Below, piece after piece: positions 1 through 10,802 of a stretch of DNA of 64,000 nt. This DNA is from Perkinsus olseni (lineage: Eukaryota; Perkinsozoa; Perkinsida; Perkinsidae). The stretch lies in the NCBI GenBank assembly GCA_013115135.1, contig JABANP010000061.1:121328-185327 (forward strand), given 5' to 3'. A program made the translations under genes and the position numbers. A model generated the notes under the pieces. It ran no database searches and was not told the origin of the DNA. It was given only the letters and a program-made list of their open reading frames with translations. Numbering within the stretch: position 1 is the first letter of the stretch; every line of letters begins with the position of its first letter.

Positions 1-3000
1 AAGGCACAACCACGGGCGATGTTGTCACTCACAACTATGAGCGCACACTTTAGACATTCCATCTGGCTGCCCTCACGCAACCGCGCAGAGACGGATGATA
101 GACACGCCAAAGGAAGGCCTCAACCATCGAAGTCTCCGGCGAAGGTCGCCATCGACTCAACGCACCCTCCCCCCGGTCGTGGTAGGACGATAACGACCGC
201 CTATTGGCTGGCATCGCACTCCTTTGCCTGAACACCCTGGACGAGTGTTGAATTTCGCATGCGACTTTTTGTTCTGGCCCAGGAAACGTGTTGGAGTTGC
301 CTAAGTTGTTCGTAGAACGCTGAAGCCGTCAGCGCCAATATATGTCCTTACACATGAAGTTGATCGGCCTTCACGAGTTAGTTGCCCTTTTTATATATTG
401 GCTATCTCTGGCCTATTGGGTTTCTCAATCGTGGACTGGTGCTAGCTATCGTGAGTCTATCTACGACTCCCCCAACGCCTGGTATGAGAACCCAATAACT
501 ATTGTCTGTGTTATGAGCTTTGACGACGTCGAGGAGCCCGCGACATTATGCCCCACATTGCCGAGTGCCACCGACGGCGACAGCCACTCAACTGAATCGA
601 TTAGAATGTTCCTCAAGGGCCTAACTACTAAAGGTAGGTTATCTTGAAAGTTTCAACTTGAACTTCAACTTCAACTTTGAACTTCGAATTTAAAACGGCG
701 CTACGGGACAAGGCAGCTAGTCTCGTCTCATACACCAACATGACCTCTGTCTCACAGTGAGATTCTCACTGGTACATAATCTAGCAATGGAGCTGATTAC
801 CTCTCTAGAGTAGCATTCCACGTTTCACACTGGTTGACACCAAGACCATTGCCTTTATACTTATCTGTTTTTACTCCTGTGCCGGAGGAGGCGAAGTCTG
901 TTGCTGGTCAGCAGCCCGTAAAACTAAGAGAAGCACATGAGGCTGGAGGCGAGAGTTAATCTAACGGCGTCGAGAGGTCGAGATGATCTACTGCGCAATC
1001 AACGTAGACCGTAGCAACCCAAGGTCATCCGAGATCGGGTAATTTCGAGAGCTCATGAAGCTCATCTACACATCGGTCTTCCGGCTACCGTAGCCGCGCT
1101 GAAGAAGTATATGGCTCCCCTAATGACATTAGGAACATTAGGCTGATGTTGAGAAGGGAGTTACCGGCGTGCTCGATCGCTGTCGGTCAGAGGTGTCGAG
1201 AACGTCAACGACCAGTGAGAATTCACGTTAGTTCTCCAACTCGGATGGCGGTTGATGTGAAGCAATCTTCTCAGAGACTCCGAGAAGGTTGCCTGAGAGT
1301 ACTCGTCTCGAGCACAGACGAGTACTCTCGCTATGCGGATGCTAGTGTGCTGGGCGATGAGAGCTCGGATACTATACTTGCCAATTTCATGGCAACTTAC
1401 TCGTTCGTCGATAGGATAACCTCGGTATTTGAGGTCAGATCGAGGACCAAATTTCCCTCAGTCTAGAGCAGCGGTTAGAAAAATCTCCTTCAACTTATAG
1501 GCTATAAGGTCAATGCTAACTCCGGGGCACCGAGCGACAGAGAGTTCGGTGGTCGAGAGATTCCACAGCACGTTGAAAGTTTTAGCGTTTCAACTTAAAG
1601 CGGCGCTTGCAGTTTGTTGTGTGACCGCCAGATCTCTGAGACTTTTCGGATTCAGACTTTTCGGATTCGGATTCAGAAGCCTTCTCAGTCCTTCTGACAA
1701 AAGTCATCAACGCCCACAACCTCATCCCGAATGTTATCGCACCCGAGTCGCAATCGGCCGACTGGCAGGTCGGTAGGTTCGCTGGAGAACAGGCGTCGCG
1801 GCGGTGACACCGCCATGTGGGCTGTTGTAACCACTAGAGGAGTGACAACGACTTGCCGCCGATGGAGAGCTCGGCTTTATTCGGACTTTCTCCCGAATAC
1901 TCCGTTCGGCAGTCAAATGTCAAATTTTGATTCGGAATGCATCGCGATTGATGCGTCGGAAGGGTAACGGTCACGAAACCACGGCGGAAACCGCGGTAGA
2001 CTCGTCATATATCGAGAATCCGAGGACTGTAACGAGTCTATCTATGAGTCGTCGAGTGTCACCAACGACGTTATCTCTGAGATAACGTCGAGATAATATC
2101 TCATCCGAGGAGTTGTGTTCGGCAGGAAATTCCTGTGAATCACAGGCTGTGATACCTGGTTCTCTCCAACTTGCACATTCAGTATCAAACTTGCATAGAG
2201 CACAATCATTCTTGCCTGTTCACATGAGATACTTGCTCAGGGAACGGCGTAGTAGGGGTATAAATTTTATATCGTTTTATACTCGTGCTCGTTTTATACT
2301 ATAGAACGAGCATCCTAACCCGCAAGCGGAGCAATTTGAAGCGTTAAAGCGCGAGGAATCTTTCATCGCCACTAAGCGCGGCACAGACGAGACCTACCTC
2401 TGTCCAACCGCCCTCTCCTAGGAATCGTCTGCCACAGACTGGCGACCTTCCAGTAACTGCCTAGTTCGAACAACGCTGCCTTGATCGGTCTCAGCAATCA
2501 CTAAGTGCAGCCTGAGGGCGGAGGGCTAGCCATTGGCTTAGCCAATTTGGCTAGTAGCCAAGCACGGAACCCTGGAAACGCTACGTTGAATTCCGGTTAG
2601 CTCGGTTGTCATCCAACACCGCCTCCACTGGAGGCCCTCCAAAGTTGTAAGCGTCTCACTCCGAGTGAGTCACTCGTGGGGCCGCACGAGCCCAACACCA
2701 CCATCATCTCTCTGGCGGAGTCGCCCCCACCCTTTTCGGTTCTGGACTGGGGCGTTGGAACCTAAGAGCGTGAAGTGATGAGAAGATCAGCCGAAATGCA
2801 GTGGCTATCGTGTCGGACCACATCTCCTGCGGGTCTCACTTTCGCCAAGCTAGACTGGTGTCCGATCCTCAGCCAGGAAGCTGCAAGCAATCGTGCAGCG
2901 ACGAGTAAAAGGAGGATGAAGAACGCGAACAGCAGCATGGAAGCAAGCCAACAACCAGGGATGACGGAGTCGAAAACAGTACGATAACAGGCACTTCACC

Positions 3001-3569
3001 TGCAATACGAGTCAACACATTGTGTTGACTGCTCGCTGTGAGTAGCAATCAATGATGCCGTCGTGATGATAAGGTTGAGAAATTTTGCAGAACACCTAGC
3101 ATGAAGTCCATCCAGAAATTGCAGAAAATCCTTCCAGACACTCGTAGGCTGCCGACTCATCCCATATTCGACTACCCATAAGAGACGACATTCGAGTGAC
3201 ATTTGTCGTGGTCGAGAGCAACACCGACTCTGCTTCTCTCCACACCATACTCTTTAGGCACCACAAATTACGCACGAACTTTCGGGAAACGATTCTGTGA
3301 TTAACAATAAAAAATGAAATGAGCGGAAGTTGAGGCCCCCACTGGGGGCGCCCTACTGGCGTCAGCCCGCAGCCTCGGGCCTGATCCTAGGTATAACTTG
3401 GCGGGTATAACTCGGCGGGTATAATCTTACAGCGACAGGAAGAATCATGAAAAATAATGACTATGGGAATTGACCAAATAGCTAAGTGACCAAGAAAAAC
3501 TGGAGCTCACGAGAAGGACTGGAGCGCAGGGCTCACCATCACTGCCCTGGCAGCTGGAACTATTATCAG
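1..3569. other. No supportable gene; degenerate repeats
   Basis: No open frame here looks like a protein: all are short, of random composition and without splice-linked partners. A segment near 335-480 is repeated in diverged form at 7268-7425. Near 655-700 and again near 1570-1605 there are runs of the type 'caacttgaacttcaac' next to 'cggcgct', which suggests decayed mobile-element sequence. Nothing resembling rRNA or an intact tRNA is seen. Confidence 0.5.
335..480 (+). repeat. Dispersed degenerate repeat, copy 1 (partner 7268-7425)
   Basis: Both copies contain in order 'gccaat.tat', 'cacat', 'gagttagtt', 'tatattggct', 'ggcctat', 'tggactggt' and 'ctcccc.aac'. The second copy lies in a large purN intron. 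Divergence is substantial and there are indels, so the pair is old. The element type is not identifiable. Confidence 0.6.
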
Positions 3570-3589
3570 TCATCCCGAAGCATACGAAA

Positions 3590-5404
3590 TCAGATAGGAC
3601 ACGGTGTAGTCGTTGGGCACGGTGGCTGAGTCGGGCACGGCGTAGTCGTTGGGCACGGTGGCTGAGTCGGGCACGGTGTAGTCGTTGGGCACGGTGGCTG
3701 AGTCGGGCACGGTGTAGTTGTCGGACACGGTGGCTGAGTCGGGCACGGTGTAGTTGTCGGACACGGCGGATACGTGGATGACGTTGTCGTTGTGGTTGTA
3801 GTCGTTGTTGTGGTCGTTGGGCACGGTGGCTGAGTCGGGCACGGTGTAGTTGTGGGGCAAGGAGGATATTTCGTCGTTGTGGTAGTGGTTGGGCACGGTG
3901 GCTGAGTCGGACACGGTGTAGTTGTGGGGCAAGGAGGATATTTCGTCGTTGTGGTTGTAGTCGTAGTCGTTGGACAAGGAGGATATTTTGTCGTCGTTGT
4001 TGTCGTCGTTGTTGTCGTCGTTGTTGTAGTCGTTGTAGTCGTTGTAGTCGTTGTAGTCGTTGTAGTCGTTGTAGTCGTTGTTGTGGTCGTTGTTGTGGTC
4101 GTTGTTGTGGTCGTTGTTGTAGTCGTTGTAGTCGTTGTGGTCGTTGTGGTCGTTGTGGTCGTTGTGGTCGTTGTGGTCGTTGTGGTCGTTGTAGTCGTTG
4201 TAGTCGTTGTAGTCGTTGTAGTCGTTGTAGTCGTTGTAGTCGTTGTAGTCGTTGTAGTCGTTGTAGTCGTTGTAGTCGTTGTAGTCGTTGTAGTCGTTGT
4301 AGTCGTTGTAGTCGTTGTAGTCGTTGTAGTCGTTGTAGTCGTTGTAGTCGTTGTAGTCGTTGTAGTCGTTGTAGTCGTTGTAGTCGTTGTAGTCGTTGTA
4401 GTCGTTGTAGTCGTTGTAGTCGTTGTAGTCGTTGTAGTCGTTGTAGTCGTTGTAGTCGTTGTAGTCGTTGTAGTCGTTGTAGTCGTTGTAGTCGTTGTAG
4501 TCGTTGTAGTCGTTGTAGTCGTTGTAGTCGTTGTAGTCGTTGTAGTCGTTGTAGTCGTTGTAGTCGTTGTAGTCGTTGTAGTCGTTGTAGTCGTTGTAGT
4601 CGTTGTAGTCGTTGTAGTCGTTGTAGTCGTTGTAGTCGTTGTAGTCGTTGTAGTCGTTGTAGTCGTTGTAGTCGTTGTAGTCGTTGTAGTCGTTGTAGTC
4701 GTTGTAGTCGTTGTAGTCGTTGTAGTCGTTGTAGTCGTTGTAGTCGTTGTAGTCGTTGTAGTCGTTGTAGTCGTTGTAGTCGTTGTAGTCGTTGTAGTCG
4801 TTGTAGTCGTTGTAGTCGTTGTAGTCGTTGTAGTCGTTGTAGTCGTTGTAGTCGTTGTAGTCGTTGTAGTCGTTGTAGTCGTTGTAGTCGTTGTAGTCGT
4901 TGTAGTCGTTGTAGTCGTTGTAGTCGTTGTAGTCGTTGTAGTCGTTGTAGTCGTTGTAGTCGTTGTAGTCGTTGTAGTCGTTGTAGTCGTTGTAGTCGTT
5001 GTAGTCGTTGTAGTCGTTGTAGTCGTTGTAGTCGTTGTAGTCGTTGTAGTCGTTGTAGTCGTTGTAGTCGTTGTAGTCGTTGTAGTCGTTGTAGTCGTTG
5101 TAGTCGTTGTAGTCGTTGTAGTCGTTGTAGTCGTTGTAGTCGTTGTAGTCGTTGTAGTCGTTGTAGTCGTTGTAGTCGTTGTAGTCGTTGTAGTCGTTGT
5201 AGTCGTTGTAGTCGTTGTAGTCGTTGTAGTCGTTGTAGTCGTTGTAGTCGTTGTAGTCGTTGTAGTCGTTGTAGTCGTTGTAGTCGTTGTAGTCGTTGTA
5301 GTCGTTGTAGTCGTTGTAGTCGTTGTAGTCGTTGTAGTCGTTGTAGTCGTTGTAGTCGTTGTAGTCGTTGTAGTCGTTGTAGTCGACGGAGCCGTGAGCC
5401 TCAA
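3590..5404 (-). pseudogene. 5'-truncated mucin-like gene, locus 1
   Basis: Read on the minus strand, one frame encodes a very long pure threonine tract followed by blocks of KYPPCPTTT and PCPTQPPCPTTT, ending PCPI and stop at 3590. These blocks match the last exon of the two intact paralogues at 10803-13169 and 19704-20734. Unlike them, no signal-peptide exon or six-Cys exon is found upstream. The frame opens after an in-frame TGA (about 5410) with no ATG. It may be a truncated copy, or an unusual first exon may have been missed. The other frames of the array (poly-Val on plus, Asn-Asp-Tyr on minus) are by-products. Confidence 0.55.
3780..5385. repeat. 9-bp minisatellite array (ttgtagtcg)n
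   Basis: The stretch 4189-5385 is 1197 bp long, which equals 133 apparently perfect copies of ttgtagtcg. It is preceded by six ttgtggtcg variants and a zone of mixed 9- and 12-bp variants back to about 3780. On the minus strand the unit encodes Thr-Thr-Thr, so changes in copy number keep frame. It is the coding repeat of the mucin locus. Confidence 0.95.
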
Positions 5405-6180
5405 GCGGACCTCTCAGAGCCCCTCCGTTTGCTCCCCGTCCTCGTCCAGAAAGTTCTCCATATGCGACGTTCCTGGGTTTCCGTGTTGCCCTCGCGCGCT
5501 GCGTGACGGGAAGGATCGATCGAGCCGGCAGTGTCCCGTATCGGGCGGGCGCCCCCGGCAACTTGACGGCTGGGCTGCCCTCAAACCTCGTTCCTGAAAC
5601 AAGAAAGCGATCATTCCTTCGCAAGACGACCACAACCGTCCTATTGATCGACGCCTAGCCAGCTGAGTGGCCCATGAGGAATCGGAATCTACACCGTGTC
5701 GCCGTACCTATGCATGCGTGCAACTAGCCCGCGCAGGGAAGCTAACATCTCAAAGAGGACAAGGCCAGTCGATGGCCTTCTGAGGGAAGTGATGATCCGT
5801 AGGATCCAGCCTAGTATAGGAGACATCAGGCTGTGGATTCTGGAGGACCATGGCTGTAGGTTGACGATTGGGGCGCCTACTCTCGGGAAAAGAGCAGCGG
5901 AGCAGAGTCATGGGCGCACAACCTGTGCGGGCGTTCGCACGAACTGTTAGTTTCTTCCAGCACAGTAGTGATAACCCTCCTCGTCAATCGTATTTCCCGT
6001 TCAACGAGAGCGTCCTAACACTCCATTAGCTGCAACATGCGAGTACGTTGCAGCGCTGCACCGCAAGCCACTCGGGCGACTGCACAGAGCTGCAAGTTTC
6101 ACTCTCCGCAGGCCCTATCCTCTCACATGACAAAGTTAACACAGTTGGGAACGGCTAGAAACATGCTCATACTTTGGCCA

Positions 6181-8373
6181 CTAAGCTTGAAGAATTTCAA
6201 CGATACCATCCTTCATTCTCAGCCGCTCGTCGACAAGTAGTTGAATCGCCTCAGGATACGCCTCTCGCTCCGCGACCATCACCCTGTCCCGCACTGTCTC
6301 CCACGTATCGCTAGAGGAGACTTCGCAAACCTGAAGCGCCCAAGCTGCCCAAGGAGCGAGTCAGTGGACGGCAATCCCCAGATGCGACAGTTAAACTTCA
6401 ATGATCTCATCAGTAATTCATTATTCGAACACGCGAACTGGCTAACCAAACTTGGACGACGCAAGTGAACCGGTCTTCGGCTGCGAGCCCAAGGTGATCA
6501 GTCCTTGACACGGCCGAAGTTCTACTGTCGGCGACGTCGTTGGTGTCGGACCGGGAGGGCCTCGTCTCCTACCCGACCGCCCTACCCGCTGCAGTATGAT
6601 CGGCCCAGCATCATATTCGTTAGTAACAAAATGAACTGTACAGCCGGTGACCTTGACGCCCCTCTCAACCACAGCTCGATGTACGAGGTCGCCGTACATA
6701 CCCTCGCCGCTGAAGGCTGGTATGAGCGAGGGATGTACCTACCAGGGGCATGAGGGATCGTGTCCAGCAGCGAGAAAACGCAAAAGAAGCTAGGCCGTAT
6801 ATCGAGGAATTTACAGGGTGAACTGATTCGTTATGCAAATCGCGGGAATCGAGATCCCTCCGTCCGGTAGAAGGTTCCACACGCAAAAGTTGGAATGCTG
6901 ATGTGTTTGAAGAGAGGTATTCACCGACCTGACAAGTAGCTCGCCGACGCCGAGCTGCAGACGCCGGTTCGCCGGCGTCAGAGTTCCTCTATTCGCACAA
7001 CTTTATCCTCGTTAACTGTAATCCTGTACGAGGGTAATCTATTCACCTACCACTGGGCCATTCCACCCCTGCCTCCTGTCGTGCACAGATCGATCATGAT
7101 GCGGTATGAGGCAAAGATCGACGGAAGATCGTATAATATACGAGTCTGGTACTGGCAGCGTAGCACTGTGACTAGCACAGTCGTAGGCGCGAAGAGCCCT
7201 CCTTGGTTTCCCGTCGCGTGTTGCTTCGTATCATGTTAGAGTTGTTAGTAGAGCCGTCCAGGTTCGGCGCGCCAATGTATATGCGTACACATAAGGAGTT
7301 GACCGATCTTTACGAGTTAGTTATCCTCGTAGTTGCCCCTTTTCATATATTGGCTCTTTTCGGCCTATCGTGTTCGTCAATCGCGGACTGGTCCTATCAT
7401 CGTTAGTGCTCCTACGGCTCCCCTAACATATCAGCATACCGGAATGGTACACTTGGGGCGCGCGAGATCCACTTCGCGCTCTCCAACGGTGAAGCTATAA
7501 GTATGTGAACTTGTCCGCGATTTGCATAACGAATTGGTTCAGCCTGCAGGCGATGCAACCAACAAGAATACCCGAGAGCCGACTACGCTGAGCCCGGCAC
7601 GCCCCGAGAAGGAGCTCCGGCGGTGATATCGATGATGGCTCACATTCAAGCATCTTCCGGTTTGCCAAGCAGTCGGCAACTTGTAGAGGCACATGTAGCC
7701 AGCTAAGACGAGTATGTCGGGTTTAAAAGGGATGAGGGCCTCTGTGACCGCTTTAGACATCGCCTCCCAGTCTGGTGCAGTCTTGTTACAACCAGACCCT
7801 GCGGTGATCTTACCTAATACCGAAGCATTCCGGAGAACTGTATCCGCCACTTGCAACGCCGTGAGGGAAATGATACTATCGATGCGGACGAGGTAACGTC
7901 AAAATCATGCGAGAAATACGACGAAGAGCAGTACGGTATTTCCTGGACTCAACCAGAACTGTCGGTATCCCATGCTTCTTGGCTCTGTCCAGGCCCCCCG
8001 CGTTGGAACGAGAGGATAATACCACACCAATCTCCGCGCCCCGCAATGAGCCACTGAAAAACGGAAAGCGACCGGGAAATTCACAGGAGGCAGCGGGCGT
8101 CTCGAACTACTCCTCAAAAGCAATCAATTTGTATGCAGGAAAGGCCCGAGCGCACCAGCTTCGACAGCGATCGATCGTGAAGATGTGAGTAGGGAGTTCG
8201 GGACGTCAGGAGAGAAGGGAACCGATAAAGCGCTCATCCCCGTCCACTCCTGAATGTCGTAAGCCCGTATATCATTACCTTTTAATTCGGTCAATGAGGT
8301 TTTGCAGAGTGGTGCCGCTGCCGGATAACAGTACCGCAAGACGCTTGGGAGCGGCCGTGGTGGCTTGGGACAT
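6181..8373 (-). CDS. purN: Phosphoribosylglycinamide formyltransferase (GAR transformylase)
   Basis: Transfers formyl from 10-formyl-THF to GAR in de novo purine synthesis. Five exons (minus strand): 8373-8279, 8053-7935, 7771-7644, 6738-6586 and 6330-6181. They join in frame to 214 codons, the usual PurN length. The N-terminus has the phosphate-binding loop AVLLSGSGTTLQNLID. Exon 3 has DILVLAGYM. Exon 4 opens with the catalytic block, split from LN at an intron as VHPSLIPAFSGEGMYGD, followed by GCTVHFVTNEYDAGPIILQ with the conserved His and Asp. The C-terminal helix RVMVAEREAYPEAIQLL ends the domain. It is a stand-alone PurN, not a trifunctional GART. Intron 3 (6739-7643) is exceptionally long and holds a diverged dispersed repeat and an inverted repeat. 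All splice sites are GT-AG. Confidence 0.93.
7268..7425 (+). repeat. Dispersed degenerate repeat, copy 2, in purN intron 3
   Basis: Partner of 335-480. The same intron also carries an inverted pair around 'ttcgttatgcaaatcgcgg' (about 6829-6848 plus orientation; reverse complement at about 7517-7537), so the intron has grown by insertion of repeated DNA. Confidence 0.6.
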
Positions 8374-8475
8374 GAACGAAGAGACCTGCTAGCGTAGTGC
8401 TCACCAGCGATCAGCGCCTCGGAAACCACCAAAACCCAACAAAGACCACGATGACACGAAAGACAACATGCAGTA

Positions 8476-9336
8476 TCACTCGCCGAAAAGCCATTTTCTG
8501 AGAGCTTCTGTGGAGCCCTTCGAGCCATCAAAGGCGATATTGTGATACTGAGCGAAGGGTGCCGACCGCGTCCTCGAGGACATGACATGCGGCAAGGATA
8601 TACTCCGATATCCAGGAGAAGATCGCCCCTCCGATTCATTACCATCAGTGCGCACAGCAAAGGATTCTCTCTCCGCAAGGATAGGGCTTGAGTATCTTCG
8701 AGCTTCACTGGCCTCAGGCGTCATAGGTTGACCCCTGCTCGCCGCAACTGCCCTGCTGCGCAAGTCCCTTCTCGAGGCCTCTGCCGATCTCATCAAGAGC
8801 TCCCAGTGCTCTTCGGCGCTTCTGATCGCATCTCTCCTCCTCCCTGCGCGGTTTGACTCCATCGGCTGCATCCTACCCGTTGAAGATGGACCGGTATCCA
8901 TCGCTATGGCCGAGATGGACTCGGACGATACCCCCTCAAACGGGCACCACTCGTCGGCCCACTTGTCGGAGGTCCCCAGAGTCATCTCAGAGACGCAGCT
9001 ACTACCATTGTTGTCCAGCCGCCGGGCTGTCATCGCTGTGCTCTCATCCCTGGTGGAAACGAACAAATCGCCAACACCTCGGTCCTGAGTGTCGGGAGAA
9101 TGAAGAGAGCGAGGAAAGCTCTTCTTCAGCTCGGTTTCGAGACGGCCCACTGCCAATCGTAGCTCCTGTAGATCCTCAGAGCTGCCCCTATTGTCGCAAC
9201 CAACGCCGATGTGGCAAACTGGCGGGTCGAAGGCCTCATCGCGGCGTAGCATTCGCGCTACGGAGAATCTTCGGTTTCCAGCTGAGCTTCTTGCCGAAGA
9301 CAACGTGGACGGTGTTATGGCGGTGGGCGAGACCAA
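8476..9336 (-). CDS. Hypothetical protein, C-terminal exon
   Basis: An open frame of about 286 codons that ends LRKWLFGE and stop, 100 nt upstream of the purN start and on the same strand. It has no ATG at its upstream end and stays open to a TAA near 9386, so the true start probably lies in an upstream exon joined by splicing. The product is rich in Ser, Arg and Glu, with a helical stretch (EDLQELRLAVGRLETELKK) and otherwise low complexity. No family is recognised. Length, lack of internal stops and composition favour a real exon. Confidence 0.55.
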   Translation of the reverse strand: MVSPTAITPSTLSSARSSAGNRRFSVARMLRRDEAFDPPVCHIGVGCDNRGSSEDLQELRLAVGRLETELKKSFPRSLHSPDTQDRGVGDLFVSTRDESTAMTARRLDNNGSSCVSEMTLGTSDKWADEWCPFEGVSSESISAIAMDTGPSSTGRMQPMESNRAGRRRDAIRSAEEHWELLMRSAEASRRDLRSRAVAASRGQPMTPEASEARRYSSPILAERESFAVRTDGNESEGRSSPGYRSISLPHVMSSRTRSAPFAQYHNIAFDGSKGSTEALRKWLFGE

Positions 9337-9692
9337 AGCCTGGTCGAAGGAACCACAACCTGGTGCCCGACACCGAAACGTGAGTTAAGACAGTTCCCTG
9401 CATCCTCCCTCGACCTCCCTGTCAGGCGCTATTGCACTCAGCAACGCCACGGCAGCATGATAACTTCAACTATTCGACCATCACGTAGCTGAGCGCCGCG
9501 AGGTTAAGAACGATCGGAAAATGATATCAGTCAGAGGTTCTGAGTCACCCGAACTGCACAGGGACCTACACTAGTACTTCGCTCCTCAGCATGTCAACGA
9601 CGTTCCAGGGGGCTTGAGGCTCAGTTCTCGCGAGCGGACTGGCGCTGCATCACCTCACGCTTACTACCAAAAAAGCCCGAGCCCGTAGTCTA

Positions 9693-10370
9693 CTAATTGC
9701 TCTGCAGCAGGACCCTTCCACCAACGCCGGTTTTTACCTCTATTCCCTCCATACTGTCTTCGACCTCCTCGAGTAGTGACTGCACTTCGGCGATGACCAT
9801 CCACTGGCAATCCGCTGCAAACTCAGCCTCCATCCACACGGTAACTCGGAACAGGTTAGAAGGGAGAAGCACAGAACTCCACATTTATGTGCATTTCCTC
9901 TAATGGGAGGTTCTCGTGACTACGACAAGTCGAAGGTCGACAGGTAGTACCCAACGTCTGGCCCCATATCACGCCAGAATGCTGGCCCTCTGCAGAGCTG
10001 TTTTCCTGATGGTCATGAATCTGATAAAGCCATCGGAGCACTCACCCCCCTTCTTTCCACTAGGAAATCACTGATTCCCTGAGGTTCTCCTATGGACCCT
10101 CGTTGTCAGCAGCATGCTAGCTCGACAACCACGAACCCACGCATGCGAAAGGCTTTCAGCATCATCAAGCTCACTAAGATTCCAACAGTGCTGGACCGAG
10201 TCCTCCAAATTCTTGATCTGTCCCTTCCTTTGTGTGCACACCTCTTCCTGCGTTCTTCCTAGTACACGAGTTGTCAGTAGGACCTTCGCCTCCACGCCAT
10301 CTGCTGGCTGCAGCGGCACAATATCACTGGTATCATCCCCGCTCTCTGCATTCCTTTCTTCAAGACGATG
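9693..10370 (-). other. Possible upstream exons of the hypothetical gene
   Basis: Two minus-strand frames have protein-like composition. One at about 10370-10075 contains LGRTQEEVCTQRKGQIKNLE and an acidic leader. The other at 9884-9770 contains VWMEAEFAADCQWMVIAEVQ and a short Leu/Glu helix that runs into a GTAAAA donor. Exact splice sites could not be fixed, so linkage to 8476-9336 is inference. Confidence 0.3.
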
Positions 10371-10802
10371 ATTTGGGTAGAACTCAGAACCCTAGCTCAT
10401 CACCAGACTTTCTGACGAGCTCTACTCATCTCCACGCGGCCCGATCCGAACTGGAACACAAACCGACAGAATTCAGTGAAGAAAGCTGGAAGGACTCGAG
10501 AGCTCGACAATATGATAGTGAAGGTCCAGAAATCAACACAAGAAGGGCACAAAGGCACTCTTCGATATACTATACTGCGGCGAAGCCATAAAAACTACTC
10601 TTAAACAGACTGATACACCTACTGAGGCACGTAGAGTCAATTGCCCTTGGCTATGACTACTGATGCTGCTCAATCAGGAGATCAGCTCAGAAGATCAGGG
10701 ATCCTCAGCTAATCAGAGAATTTACGGAGGCGAAGCCCAGTTCGAATTGTACAACTGCTGCTACCTAGCATTCAGTTGCACTGGATCAACTTTTAGGGAA
10801 AA

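Noticed and set aside
4189..5385. CRISPR-like regular array
   Set aside because: The repeats are 9 bp with no spacers. It is a coding minisatellite in a eukaryotic context.
3924..5597. Long plus-strand frame encoding pure poly-valine
   Set aside because: It is the complement of the 9-bp array, which is open in all six frames. The minus-strand Thr frame is the one shared with two well-supported paralogues.
6505..6753. Plus-strand frame over the purN exon
   Set aside because: It is antisense to an exon with conserved PurN residues. The protein-like look comes from the complement.
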